A stretch of 5,220 nucleotides of DNA, taken from positions 1-5,220 of the forward strand of contig LNEX01000077.1 in the NCBI GenBank assembly GCA_001464165.1, in the 5' to 3' direction. Made by a program: the position numbers and the translations under genes. Positions 1 through 5,220 of this stretch are shown here, piece by piece; the first letter of the stretch is position 1; every line of letters starts with the position of its first letter. Source of the stretch: a bacterium Ga0077546 (GTDB lineage Bacteria; Cyanobacteriota; Vampirovibrionia; Obscuribacterales; Obscuribacteraceae). A model generated the notes under the pieces. It worked only from the letters and a program-made list of their open reading frames with translations. It was not told the origin of the DNA and did not search any database.

Positions 1-549
1 GATGAGGCTGGTGGTCAGTTCAAAAAGATAGTTGAAGCCACACCGGACAATGTCTCTGCCCGTGGCAATCTTGGCATCTGCCTTGAGCAGATCGGCTTTG
101 TCGATTTGGCAATTGATGAGTTTAAGAAGGTTCTTGCCGTTGAACCTAACAATTTTGTCTCACTCTATAATCTCGGCCTAGCCCTGTCTCTTAAGGGCGA
201 TTACAGTCAGGCTGCAGCCTTTTTTGAAAAGGCGATGACTAAGAATCAGCGAGAGCCGCAGGTAGCAATGGCAGTGTTGGGTCTTGCCTCTTGTTATGAG
301 GCCAAGCAGCAGTATGCAGAAGCAAAGCTGATGATTGATAAAGTAATTTCTCTAGATGCGCGCAATCATTATGCCTACTTGGCAAAAGCTAGGGTTTATG
401 AGGCCCTTAAAGAACCCGGTAAGGCTATTGAATGTATTCGCAAGGCCATGCAGCTTGCCCCGAATGACAATAATTGCAAAGCAGCAATGAGTGAGTTGTT
501 GATCAAAAGTATGCCGAATACTGCTAGTTTAGACAGGCTATCTCACTAG
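1..549 (+). CDS. TPR repeat protein, 5' end cut by window
   Basis: The frame is open from base 1 to the TAG at 547-549, giving 182 residues with no start in view, so the gene begins before the window. A TTG at 106 could be read as a start, but the TPR pattern continues upstream of it, so I treat it as internal. The visible part is almost wholly tetratricopeptide repeats: the end of one repeat (residues 1-17), then about four full repeats near 18-51, 52-85, 86-121 and 122-155. They show the usual small and aromatic pattern, for example NLGICLEQIGFVDLAIDEF and YNLGLALSLKGDYSQAAAFF. A 27-residue tail follows. TPR arrays are protein-binding scaffolds, and nothing here shows the partner or any catalytic domain. 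Location cannot be judged without the N-terminus. The next gene is another TPR gene on the same strand, 106 bases on, with no clear terminator between, so co-transcription is possible. Confidence 0.85.
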   Translation, partial: DEAGGQFKKIVEATPDNVSARGNLGICLEQIGFVDLAIDEFKKVLAVEPNNFVSLYNLGLALSLKGDYSQAAAFFEKAMTKNQREPQVAMAVLGLASCYEAKQQYAEAKLMIDKVISLDARNHYAYLAKARVYEALKEPGKAIECIRKAMQLAPNDNNCKAAMSELLIKSMPNTASLDRLSH

Positions 550-642
550 TGAGTCTCGTGGGGAAGGGACCTTAAGTAGAGAAGTTAATTTGATTCTGTA
601 GAGTGATTGTTGATTTTGAACTGAAGTTGTGAATTTTTAAGT

Positions 643-646
643 GAGG
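643..646 (+). promoter_or_regulatory. Ribosome binding site that decides the start of the second TPR gene
   Basis: GAGG lies 9 bases before the ATG at 656 and only 3 bases before the ATG at 650. The more upstream in-frame GTG at 641 overlaps this site, so it cannot use it. The spacing favours 656, with 650 as second choice. Confidence 0.5.
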
Positions 647-655
647 TATATGAAA

Positions 656-1489
656 ATGCGGGTTGTATCTGATTTGTCGCTCAAGGCAGTCGCTTCTGGC
701 TTGGCCTGCGCCAGCCTCTTAGGTATGGCATTGCCTGGCTTCTGTGATGATAAAGACGCTGAAGACATTAAGAGTGCTATCTTCAGATATCAGGCTGCTG
801 CTGAGCAGAATCCAAGCAATCCGGTTAACCATGTCAAACTGGGCAAGGCCTACTTGATGAGCGGTGACACTGATAAGGCAATCGAGGCTTTCAAAGCTGC
901 AGTTAAGCTCAATAGTGAAGACCCTGAGGTTTATATGGGTTTGGCTCGTTGCTACGGCCGCAAGAATGATTTGCAGCAGGCTTGTGACAGCATAAAAGAA
1001 GCGGTGCGTTTGGCCCCGAACAAGGCGCCATACCACTTGAAGTACGCTCAGCTACTTTCTCGCAATGAGAAGAAGCTTGATCAGGCCCTTCAAGAATTCA
1101 AGCTAGCAATCAAACTAGACGGCAAGGATGCAGCTGCTCACCGCGACTATGGCGCAGCGCTTGGCTTAAAGGGCGATTTTCCTGGTCAGATTGCTGAAGA
1201 AAAAATTGCACTTACCCTGGCTCCAGACAGCGCTGATGCGCACTTCTACATGGGCTCGGCTTACGCTGCTTCGAATAAAGGTAGTGAGGCTCTGCCTTAT
1301 TTGCAGCGCTGCGTAGAACTCGACAAGAAGAATGCTGATGCCTTCCGCTTACTGGCCGCAATCATGGCTTCAAACCACAAGTTCAAAGAAGCCATTGACT
1401 ATGCTCAGTCAGCTGTCAATATCCATCCTGACAACAAGGCATATACAGCTACCCTTGAAAAAATCAAGCTGGCCTCTAAAGCTAAGTAA
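656..1489 (+). CDS. Exported TPR repeat protein
   Basis: The product is 277 residues from ATG 656, ending in TAA at 1487-1489. Starts at 650 or 641 would add 2 or 5 residues. The N-terminus looks like a Sec signal peptide: basic residues at R2 and K10, a hydrophobic stretch at about 11-26 (AVASGLACASLLGMAL), then PGFC before the acidic DDKDAED, with cleavage likely after Cys30. Cys18 sits inside the hydrophobic core without a proper lipobox, so a lipoprotein is less likely. The mature part is about six TPR units near residues 56-89, 90-123, 124-158, 159-192, 193-226 and 227-260, with a partial helix before them and a short lysine-rich tail. There is no enzymatic domain. Known TPR proteins of this form are scaffolds for complexes. 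From the signal peptide I infer that this one acts in the periplasm or at the envelope. It resembles the preceding gene in repeat type and may be a paralogue. Its partner is unknown. Confidence 0.88.
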   Translation: MRVVSDLSLKAVASGLACASLLGMALPGFCDDKDAEDIKSAIFRYQAAAEQNPSNPVNHVKLGKAYLMSGDTDKAIEAFKAAVKLNSEDPEVYMGLARCYGRKNDLQQACDSIKEAVRLAPNKAPYHLKYAQLLSRNEKKLDQALQEFKLAIKLDGKDAAAHRDYGAALGLKGDFPGQIAEEKIALTLAPDSADAHFYMGSAYAASNKGSEALPYLQRCVELDKKNADAFRLLAAIMASNHKFKEAIDYAQSAVNIHPDNKAYTATLEKIKLASKAK

Positions 1490-1525
1490 TGTTGCTTTGG
1501 TTGGGCCAGTTTAAAATTTTATTTT
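1466..1525 (+). terminator. Probable intrinsic terminator of the exported TPR gene
   Basis: AAGCTGGCC (1466-1474) pairs with GGCCAGTTT (1504-1512) as a 9-bp stem with one G-U pair. Inside it AAAGC (1478-1482) pairs with GCTTT (1494-1498). The gene's TAA stop (1487-1489) lies in the terminal loop. The stem is followed by an A/T-rich run containing TTTT at 1517-1520 and at 1522-1525. The U tract is broken by A's, so termination may be partial. If it works, ftsZ needs its own promoter. Confidence 0.5.
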
Positions 1526-1661
1526 GGACATATTTGCCAGTAAAGACATTATTGGGGTAGTTGTAAAGGCATCCTTCCCGGCTGTTGACAACCAGCTTTG
1601 CCCCTCGTTGGATGCCGTTAGGGTATGTGAAAAGGTTAACTACACGTAGATGTGTAGCAAC

Positions 1662-1690
1662 TTGCAAATACACTAGATAGGCTCTAACAT
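1662..1690 (+). promoter_or_regulatory. Candidate promoter for ftsZ
   Basis: TTGCAA (1662-1667) and TAACAT (1685-1690) each match the sigma-70 consensus at four of six positions and are separated by the ideal 17 bases. Transcription would start near 1697 and leave a leader of about 205 bases. The match is modest and other weak candidates exist in the same region. Confidence 0.25.
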
Positions 1691-1884
1691 AAGTTAAGCT
1701 AAGGTAGCAGTAACGTGCTTCGAAAATAGGTGCCTCAATTGGCCCTTTATCGCTGTCTCTTACTAACTGTCTCAACTGGCGCACTAGGTGAGTGATGGTC
1801 CTCAGTAAAGAGGGCTATGTCGCTCGATTTAGTTAGAGTCTGTTAAAAAGTATTTTCTGTTTAGCCAATTTGTCGTATTAGTTT

Positions 1885-1891
1885 GAAGAGG
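1885..1891 (+). promoter_or_regulatory. Ribosome binding site of ftsZ
   Basis: GAAGAGG ends 10 bases before the GTG at 1902. The only nearby in-frame ATG, at 1950, has no comparable purine-rich site at a good distance, so this element supports the GTG start. Confidence 0.5.
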
Positions 1892-1901
1892 TCTAAAGGC
1901 T

Positions 1902-3074
1902 GTGCTTGAGCGAGCTAAAATTGATGAGAAAGCTGCCAAAAGCTTCGAAATGAAGGCCAGCATTAAAGTTGTTGGTGTTGGTGGTGCCGGCTCCAATGCT
2001 GTTAATCGCATGATTGCAGCAGGCTTGAATGGAGTGGAATTCTGGTCTTGTAACACTGATGCTCAGGCTCTCGATTTGGCCGCGGCCAAAAATCGTTTGC
2101 AGATAGGCTCTAAGCTCACCCGTGGACTTGGTGCTGGTGGCAACCCGAGCATCGGTCAGAAAGCCGCCGAAGAAAGCCGCGAAGAGATTGCTCAGGCCCT
2201 TCAAGGTGCTGACATGGTGTTTATCGCCGCTGGTATGGGCGGTGGTACCGGTACTGGTGCCGCTCCTATTGTCGCTGAAGTAGCGAAAGAAATGGGTGCA
2301 CTTACTGTTGGCGTTGTTTCAAGACCTTTCCTATTTGAAGGCAAGCGTCGCAGCAATCAAGCTGAAAACGGCATCAATGAAATTCGTTCTCGTGTTGACA
2401 CATTGATTGTCATACCTAACCAACGTTTGCTCGAGGTCGTAGACCACAGAGCATCAATGCAAGAAGCCTTTGTCGAAGCCGATAAAGTATTGATGCAGGG
2501 TGTGCAGGGTATATCTGACATCATTACTGTGCCTGGTTTGATCAACGTCGACTTTGCTGACGTTAAGGCCGTTATGCAGACTGCTGGCTCAGCCCTCATG
2601 GGGGTTGGTCGGGCAACTGGTGAAGGCCGAGCTGTTGAAGCTGCTCGCAATGCTATTAATAGCCCCTTGCTTGAGACAACTATCGACGGCGCATCTGGTG
2701 TCATATTCAATGTCACTGGTGGCCCAGACCTGACTCTGCATGAAGTTCAAGAAGCAGCAAATGTTATCTACTCAGCTGTTTCAGACGAGGCTAACATCAT
2801 CTTTGGTGCGGTGCTTGATGATCGCCTTCATGGTGAAGTGTTGATTACTGTTATTGCTACTGGTTTCGATATGCTGGTACAGTCTCAGCCCAAGGCGAGA
2901 CCAACCCAAGCTAGCACCTCTAATCAGCAACAGCAGCGCGTTGAGCAACAAGCTCGACCAGCTCAGCAAGTACAGCAACAAGCTCAGCAGAGCCAGAGCA
3001 ACGAGTTGAAGAAAATGGCTAGTGATATTCTTGATATTCCAGAATTTCTTAAGCAACGCAACCCTAGTAAATAG
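1902..3074 (+). CDS. ftsZ: Cell division protein FtsZ
   Basis: FtsZ is the tubulin-like GTPase that polymerises into the Z ring at midcell and recruits the division machinery. The product is 390 residues from GTG 1902, a normal length; ATG 1950 would remove 16 residues. The N-terminal glycine motif [14 protein letters not shown] (about 24-37) starts the nucleotide-binding domain. The tubulin signature GGGTGTG is at 113-119. The T7 loop NVDFAD is at 215-220, with the catalytic acids Asp217 and Asp220 that complete the GTPase site of the next subunit. The core ends near ATGF (319-322). A glutamine-rich, disordered linker (about 327-367) follows, then the C-terminal peptide [12 protein letters not shown] (375-386), which in the family binds FtsA, ZipA, SepF or similar anchors. 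All key residues are present, so it should be active. [10 protein letters not shown] (48-57) is cyanobacteria-like. No ftsA, ftsQ or other division gene lies next to it here. It ends at the shared terminator at 3143-3173. Confidence 0.98.
   Translation: MLERAKIDEKAAKSFEMKASIKVVGVGGAGSNAVNRMIAAGLNGVEFWSCNTDAQALDLAAAKNRLQIGSKLTRGLGAGGNPSIGQKAAEESREEIAQALQGADMVFIAAGMGGGTGTGAAPIVAEVAKEMGALTVGVVSRPFLFEGKRRSNQAENGINEIRSRVDTLIVIPNQRLLEVVDHRASMQEAFVEADKVLMQGVQGISDIITVPGLINVDFADVKAVMQTAGSALMGVGRATGEGRAVEAARNAINSPLLETTIDGASGVIFNVTGGPDLTLHEVQEAANVIYSAVSDEANIIFGAVLDDRLHGEVLITVIATGFDMLVQSQPKARPTQASTSNQQQQRVEQQARPAQQVQQQAQQSQSNELKKMASDILDIPEFLKQRNPSK
2905..3003 (+). repeat. Low-complexity Gln codon tract in the FtsZ linker
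   Basis: This stretch inside ftsZ is rich in CAG and CAA codons and includes two exact copies of AGCAACAAGCTC, at 2944-2955 and 2974-2985, 30 bases (ten codons) apart. AGCTCAGCA also occurs twice, at 2960-2968 and 2981-2989. It codes for the flexible linker, where family members vary freely in length and sequence. Growth by slippage or small duplications would explain it. Confidence 0.6.
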
Positions 3075-3142
3075 GCTATTAAGAACCCTTCTAAACATTC
3101 ATTGCTAAATAAGCTCTGCTTCTGTCAGAAGAAATAAATCAA

Positions 3143-3173
3143 AAAAGGCCCAAGTACATTGCTTGGGCCTTTT
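3143..3173. terminator. Bidirectional intrinsic terminator between convergent genes
   Basis: AAAAGGCCCAAG (3143-3154) and CTTGGGCCTTTT (3162-3173) form a perfect 12-bp stem with a 7-base loop. Read on the + strand the stem ends in TTTT after ftsZ. Read on the minus strand it ends in six T's (complement of 3141-3146), downstream of the minus-strand gene that stops at 3189. One element therefore ends both transcripts. It is the strongest non-coding signal in the window. Confidence 0.93.
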
Positions 3174-3188
3174 GCTTATACCTAGTAA

Positions 3189-4136
3189 CTAGATAAAATT
3201 GAGATGGACCATAAAGTCGGGCGATTGATCGACAGAGGTGGGCCTAGCTCGCCAGAGATAGACATAGGCGTGAGCCGGAAGTGCTTTCAATGAGAGTGAG
3301 TGCAGGCCGTCAATGTATGGGCTCATATTATTACAACCACCGCTACAGCCGCAGGAGCCACCACAGTGGATATACTGTGCAATTTCAATTGGTCTGTCGC
3401 TAGTTTTATTGATGTTCTGTGAATAGCGTGGCGATACAGCAATATAGTTAAAGCCGAAGTCTCGGGCATTGTATGCCACCAGATCAAATGGCGCACTACC
3501 GAGTTGCAGAGGTAAGTCTACGATTTTTGCACTGGCTTGCAAAAAGCTAGTGACGTTGTAGGTAATGTCCTCTCTAGATTCACGCGGGTAGACTAATGCC
3601 TGACTCGGAGCGCATTCTAGAGGTAGGCCACTGAGCGCGAAGTCTTCTTTGCTAGGAAACTTGCTGACGTCATAGTGGTAGCCTGATAGAAGCATGTTGG
3701 CGCATACGAGCATAAATGGGTTGTTAATGAAGCGAGACTCTTCTGAAAGGCCCTCGATGCTCTTGCTACCCGAGTCGTAGAATACTTGTCCATCGAGGCC
3801 CCACCATGGCTTGCCGTCTTCTATTTGACTAAATATTGCTGGCATGGGTGTGTATTGATAGAGCAGCAGTTCTGGGTGTTGATTGGCAAAACTCTTTCTT
3901 AGGCTCTCGATCTCAACGCGAGAGAGAAAGTCATATTCGCTGGGGTGATTAATGTCCAGATTGAAAGCACTTTGCACTTTCGCTTGGGCTCCAAGCGCCA
4001 GTCGGTTTGAGCTGATTTGTTGGGTCTTACCTAGTTTGATTGTGGCTAAAAAAAACAGAGCTGCCAATACGGCGAGTGTCCCGTATTTAAGGCCTTTCCT
4101 TGTCTTTTGAGTTTGTTTTCGAATTAGGTCTGCCAT
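3189..4136 (-). CDS. Membrane-anchored protein of unknown function with a four-cysteine cluster
   Basis: I do not recognise this family. From ATG 4136 the product is 315 residues. A GTG at 4190 would add 18 residues, but it overlaps mtnA and lies upstream of the likely promoter. The N-terminus is basic (RKQTQKTRKGLK, about 5-16), followed by one hydrophobic helix (about 18-36, LAVLAALFFLATIKLG). This suggests a signal anchor with about 280 residues outside the cytoplasm. The outer part has several aromatic-rich patches (KPWWGLDGQVFYD; YNARDFGFNYIAVSPRY) and ends with the cluster HCGGSCGCSGGCNNMSP. There Cys258, 262, 264 and 268 form C-x3-C-x-C-x3-C. Two further cysteines lie near 145 and 175. 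The cluster could bind a metal or form disulfides, but the sequence alone cannot tell which. No catalytic motif was recognised. The gene stands alone, divergent from mtnA and convergent with ftsZ. Only a weak AGAG precedes the ATG, so the start is less certain than the frame. Confidence 0.8.
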   Translation of the reverse strand: MADLIRKQTQKTRKGLKYGTLAVLAALFFLATIKLGKTQQISSNRLALGAQAKVQSAFNLDINHPSEYDFLSRVEIESLRKSFANQHPELLLYQYTPMPAIFSQIEDGKPWWGLDGQVFYDSGSKSIEGLSEESRFINNPFMLVCANMLLSGYHYDVSKFPSKEDFALSGLPLECAPSQALVYPRESREDITYNVTSFLQASAKIVDLPLQLGSAPFDLVAYNARDFGFNYIAVSPRYSQNINKTSDRPIEIAQYIHCGGSCGCSGGCNNMSPYIDGLHSLSLKALPAHAYVYLWRARPTSVDQSPDFMVHLNFI

Positions 4137-4147
4137 GTCTCTATAAT
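4118..4147 (+). promoter_or_regulatory. Promoter of mtnA
   Basis: A perfect -10 box TATAAT (4142-4147) lies 18 bases after TTCGAA (4118-4123), a four-of-six match to the -35 box. The start point would be near 4154. That leaves a short leader of about 24 bases that includes the AAGG ribosome site at 4166-4169. The -35 lies inside the first codons of the minus-strand gene. Confidence 0.55.
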
Positions 4148-4172
4148 TTAGGTGTCTAGCTAAGCAAGGTCT

Positions 4173-4178
4173 ATTATA
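4173..4178 (-). promoter_or_regulatory. -10 box for the minus-strand gene
   Basis: ATTATA on the + strand is a perfect TATAAT on the minus strand. It would start transcription near 4166, about 30 bases before the ATG at 4136. No good -35 is found at 16-18 bases; TTGAAA (minus strand, 4207-4202) is 23 bases away, which is too far. The box touches the first base of the mtnA start codon. Confidence 0.35.
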
Positions 4179-5220
4179 TGTCTGCTTCACTCGCTAAGTC
4201 GTTTCAACCCGGTGTCTTGCCAATCAAAATTGAAGATGGTCGCTTGTTATTGGTTGATCAACGCCGATTACCACAAGAATTTTGCTATTTTGATGCCAGT
4301 ACTAAGGACGATATGCTCTTTGCCATCAAAGATATGGTTGTTCGTGGGGCGCCGTCTATTGGTGTGGCTGCAGCCTTTGGTTTGGCTTTCGAGGCTCGAC
4401 GTTTGGCTCTCAGGGTAAATGAACTCAATCAGTCAAATCTGCTGGATCAGAAAGCTTTCTTGAGTGGATTCAATCAGGCTAAAGACGAACTCAATCAAAC
4501 CAGACCAACTGCTATCAACCTGCGCTGGGCAACTGAACGCATGGCCAAGACTCTTGAGGCTGCATTTAGTTTGGCGCCGTCTGGCTCTTGTTCTTGGGCC
4601 GAGGTCGCTAACCAACTTTATAGTGAGGCAGAATCAATTCTAGCTGAACATCTTAGTGCCAATCTAGCAATTAGTCAGTATGGTTCTGAATTGGTGCAAA
4701 GTGGTGCCCGTATAATCACTCATTGCAATGCTGGCGGTCTTGCTGCTTGTGGCTACGGAACCGCTCTTGGTGTCATCCGTGCGGCTCATTTTGCTTCTAA
4801 AGATATTTCAGTCTATGTCGACGAAACCAGGCCTCGTAATCAGGGAGCCAAGTTGACAATGTGGGAACTAGCCCAAGATCGAATACCAACTACTTTGGTT
4901 TGTGACTCTATGTCGGGATATTTAATGAGCAAAGGACTAATTGATATGGTCATTACCGGGGCTGATCGAATCGCTCGAAACGGAGATAGCGCCAATAAGA
5001 TAGGTACTTACAATCTAGCTGTTCTCGCACACTATCATAGAGTTCCTTTCTATATTGCCGCTCCCCTTTCTACTTTTGATCCAAATCTCCAAGACGGAAG
5101 GAATATTCCGATAGAAGAGCGGGAGCAGAGTGAAATTCTCACCATCAATGGTGCGGCAGCCACTGTGCCTGGAGCCCTAGCTTTTAACCCAGGATTTGAT
5201 GTCACTCCTGCTAAGTTGAT
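4178..5220 (+). CDS. mtnA: Methylthioribose-1-phosphate isomerase, 3' end cut by window
   Basis: MtnA converts 5-methylthioribose-1-phosphate to 5-methylthioribulose-1-phosphate, a cytoplasmic step of the methionine salvage pathway that recycles methylthioadenosine from polyamine and related synthesis. The frame is open from ATG 4178 to the window end (347 codons) with no stop. By comparison with the family about 25 residues are missing. AAGG at 4166-4169, 8 bases upstream, supports the start. Family motifs appear in order: VVRGAPSIG (R56 to P59 in the core), RPTAINLRWA, THCNAG with catalytic Cys183, YVDETRPRNQGAKLTMWEL, GADRIARNGDSANKIGTYN with catalytic Asp263, YIAAPLSTFD and IPIEERE. Both catalytic residues sit 23 positions later than Cys160 and Asp240 of the Bacillus subtilis enzyme, so extra residues lie in the N-terminal half, in the loops around 85-100 and 125-140. 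The catalytic pair and motif order favour MtnA over the related eIF2B-like proteins. No other salvage gene is visible, though the downstream side is unseen. Confidence 0.96.
   Translation, partial: MSASLAKSFQPGVLPIKIEDGRLLLVDQRRLPQEFCYFDASTKDDMLFAIKDMVVRGAPSIGVAAAFGLAFEARRLALRVNELNQSNLLDQKAFLSGFNQAKDELNQTRPTAINLRWATERMAKTLEAAFSLAPSGSCSWAEVANQLYSEAESILAEHLSANLAISQYGSELVQSGARIITHCNAGGLAACGYGTALGVIRAAHFASKDISVYVDETRPRNQGAKLTMWELAQDRIPTTLVCDSMSGYLMSKGLIDMVITGADRIARNGDSANKIGTYNLAVLAHYHRVPFYIAAPLSTFDPNLQDGRNIPIEEREQSEILTINGAAATVPGALAFNPGFDVTPAKL

Larger units (their letters stand above)
1490..1901. promoter_or_regulatory. Gene-free 412-base region before ftsZ with several hairpins
   Basis: I see no convincing gene on either strand here. 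The region holds inverted repeats. GGCATCC (1568-1574) pairs with GGATGCC (1610-1616) and encloses a smaller hairpin at 1581-1596. AGGTT + CTACAC (1633-1637, 1640-1645) pairs with GTGTAG + AACTT (1652-1657, 1659-1663) around a 6-base loop. GCCCT (1742-1746) pairs with AGGGC (1811-1815). A perfect TTGACA occurs at 1585-1590, but only a poor -10 (TTGGAT, 1608-1613) follows 17 bases on. No tRNA-like or known riboswitch core was recognised. It could be a long 5' leader of ftsZ, a small RNA gene, or simply spacer. Single stems of this size are expected by chance in 412 bases, so only the combined hairpins carry weight. Confidence 0.4.

Noticed and set aside
542..553. Perfect 12-base palindrome CTCACTAGTGAG over the stop of the first TPR gene
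   Set aside because: About one such palindrome is expected by chance in a window of this size. It has no loop or T tract, so it is not a terminator, and nothing else supports a binding site.
719..1036. 105-codon minus-strand frame inside the exported TPR gene
   Set aside because: It lies wholly antisense to a well-supported TPR coding frame and shows no domain.
1505..1780. Long-range 7-base complementarity between GCCAGTT (1505-1511) and AACTGGC (1774-1780), which might close a 6S-like RNA
   Set aside because: Several such 7-base matches are expected by chance in the region, the left arm competes with the terminator stem, and no 6S-type bubble was recognised.
1482..1784. 100-codon open frame on the minus strand across the gene-free region
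   Set aside because: It starts with GTG without a ribosome site, overlaps the end of the TPR gene, has no recognisable domain or motif, and lies in a hairpin-containing region. It is probably a chance frame.
2357..2716. 119-codon minus-strand frame inside ftsZ
   Set aside because: It is an antisense shadow of the strongly conserved FtsZ core.
4212..4418. Short + strand frame at the beginning of mtnA
   Set aside because: It is out of frame with the clear mtnA reading frame that starts at 4178 and carries all family motifs.
4421..4497. Direct repeat GAACTCAATCA at 4421-4431 and 4487-4497
   Set aside because: It lies inside mtnA and encodes similar short segments (NELNQS and DELNQT). There is no sign of a mobile element.

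Overview
The window holds five protein genes in the order TPR(+), TPR(+), ftsZ(+), unknown(-), mtnA(+). Two are cut by the window edges: the first TPR gene at its 5' end and mtnA at its 3' end. Base composition and codon use look moderate and even, and I see no insertion sequence, phage gene, CRISPR array, tRNA or rRNA. The best hint to the organism is FtsZ. Its [10 protein letters not shown] segment and its DLTLHEV to DDRLHGEV stretch read most like cyanobacterial FtsZ. Next to TPR genes and with no photosynthesis gene in sight, this would suit a cyanobacterium or a non-photosynthetic relative (Melainabacteria/Vampirovibrionia type). That placement is an inference from a few remembered motifs, not from a search.

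Bases 1-1489 carry two neighbouring TPR repeat genes on the + strand. The second encodes an N-terminal signal peptide, so it probably works outside the cytoplasm. It ends in a stem-loop that encloses its own stop codon and looks like a terminator. Bases 1490-1901 hold no convincing gene but several hairpins and weak promoter matches. They form the upstream region of ftsZ. ftsZ (1902-3074) is complete, with an intact GTP-binding loop, an intact catalytic T7 loop, a glutamine-rich linker and the C-terminal docking peptide.

ftsZ and the next gene converge on a clear bidirectional terminator (3143-3173). The minus-strand gene (3189-4136) encodes a membrane-anchored protein of unknown function with a tight four-cysteine cluster near its C-terminus. 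It diverges from mtnA (4178 to the window end), the methionine-salvage isomerase. The 41-base gap between them contains a perfect TATAAT on each strand, placed so that the two transcripts would overlap at their 5' ends.

The genes do not form one pathway: envelope or scaffold TPR proteins, cell division, an orphan membrane protein and sulfur salvage sit side by side. I found no evidence for a complete new system. The best leads are the cysteine-cluster protein, the overlapping divergent promoters and the structured region before ftsZ.
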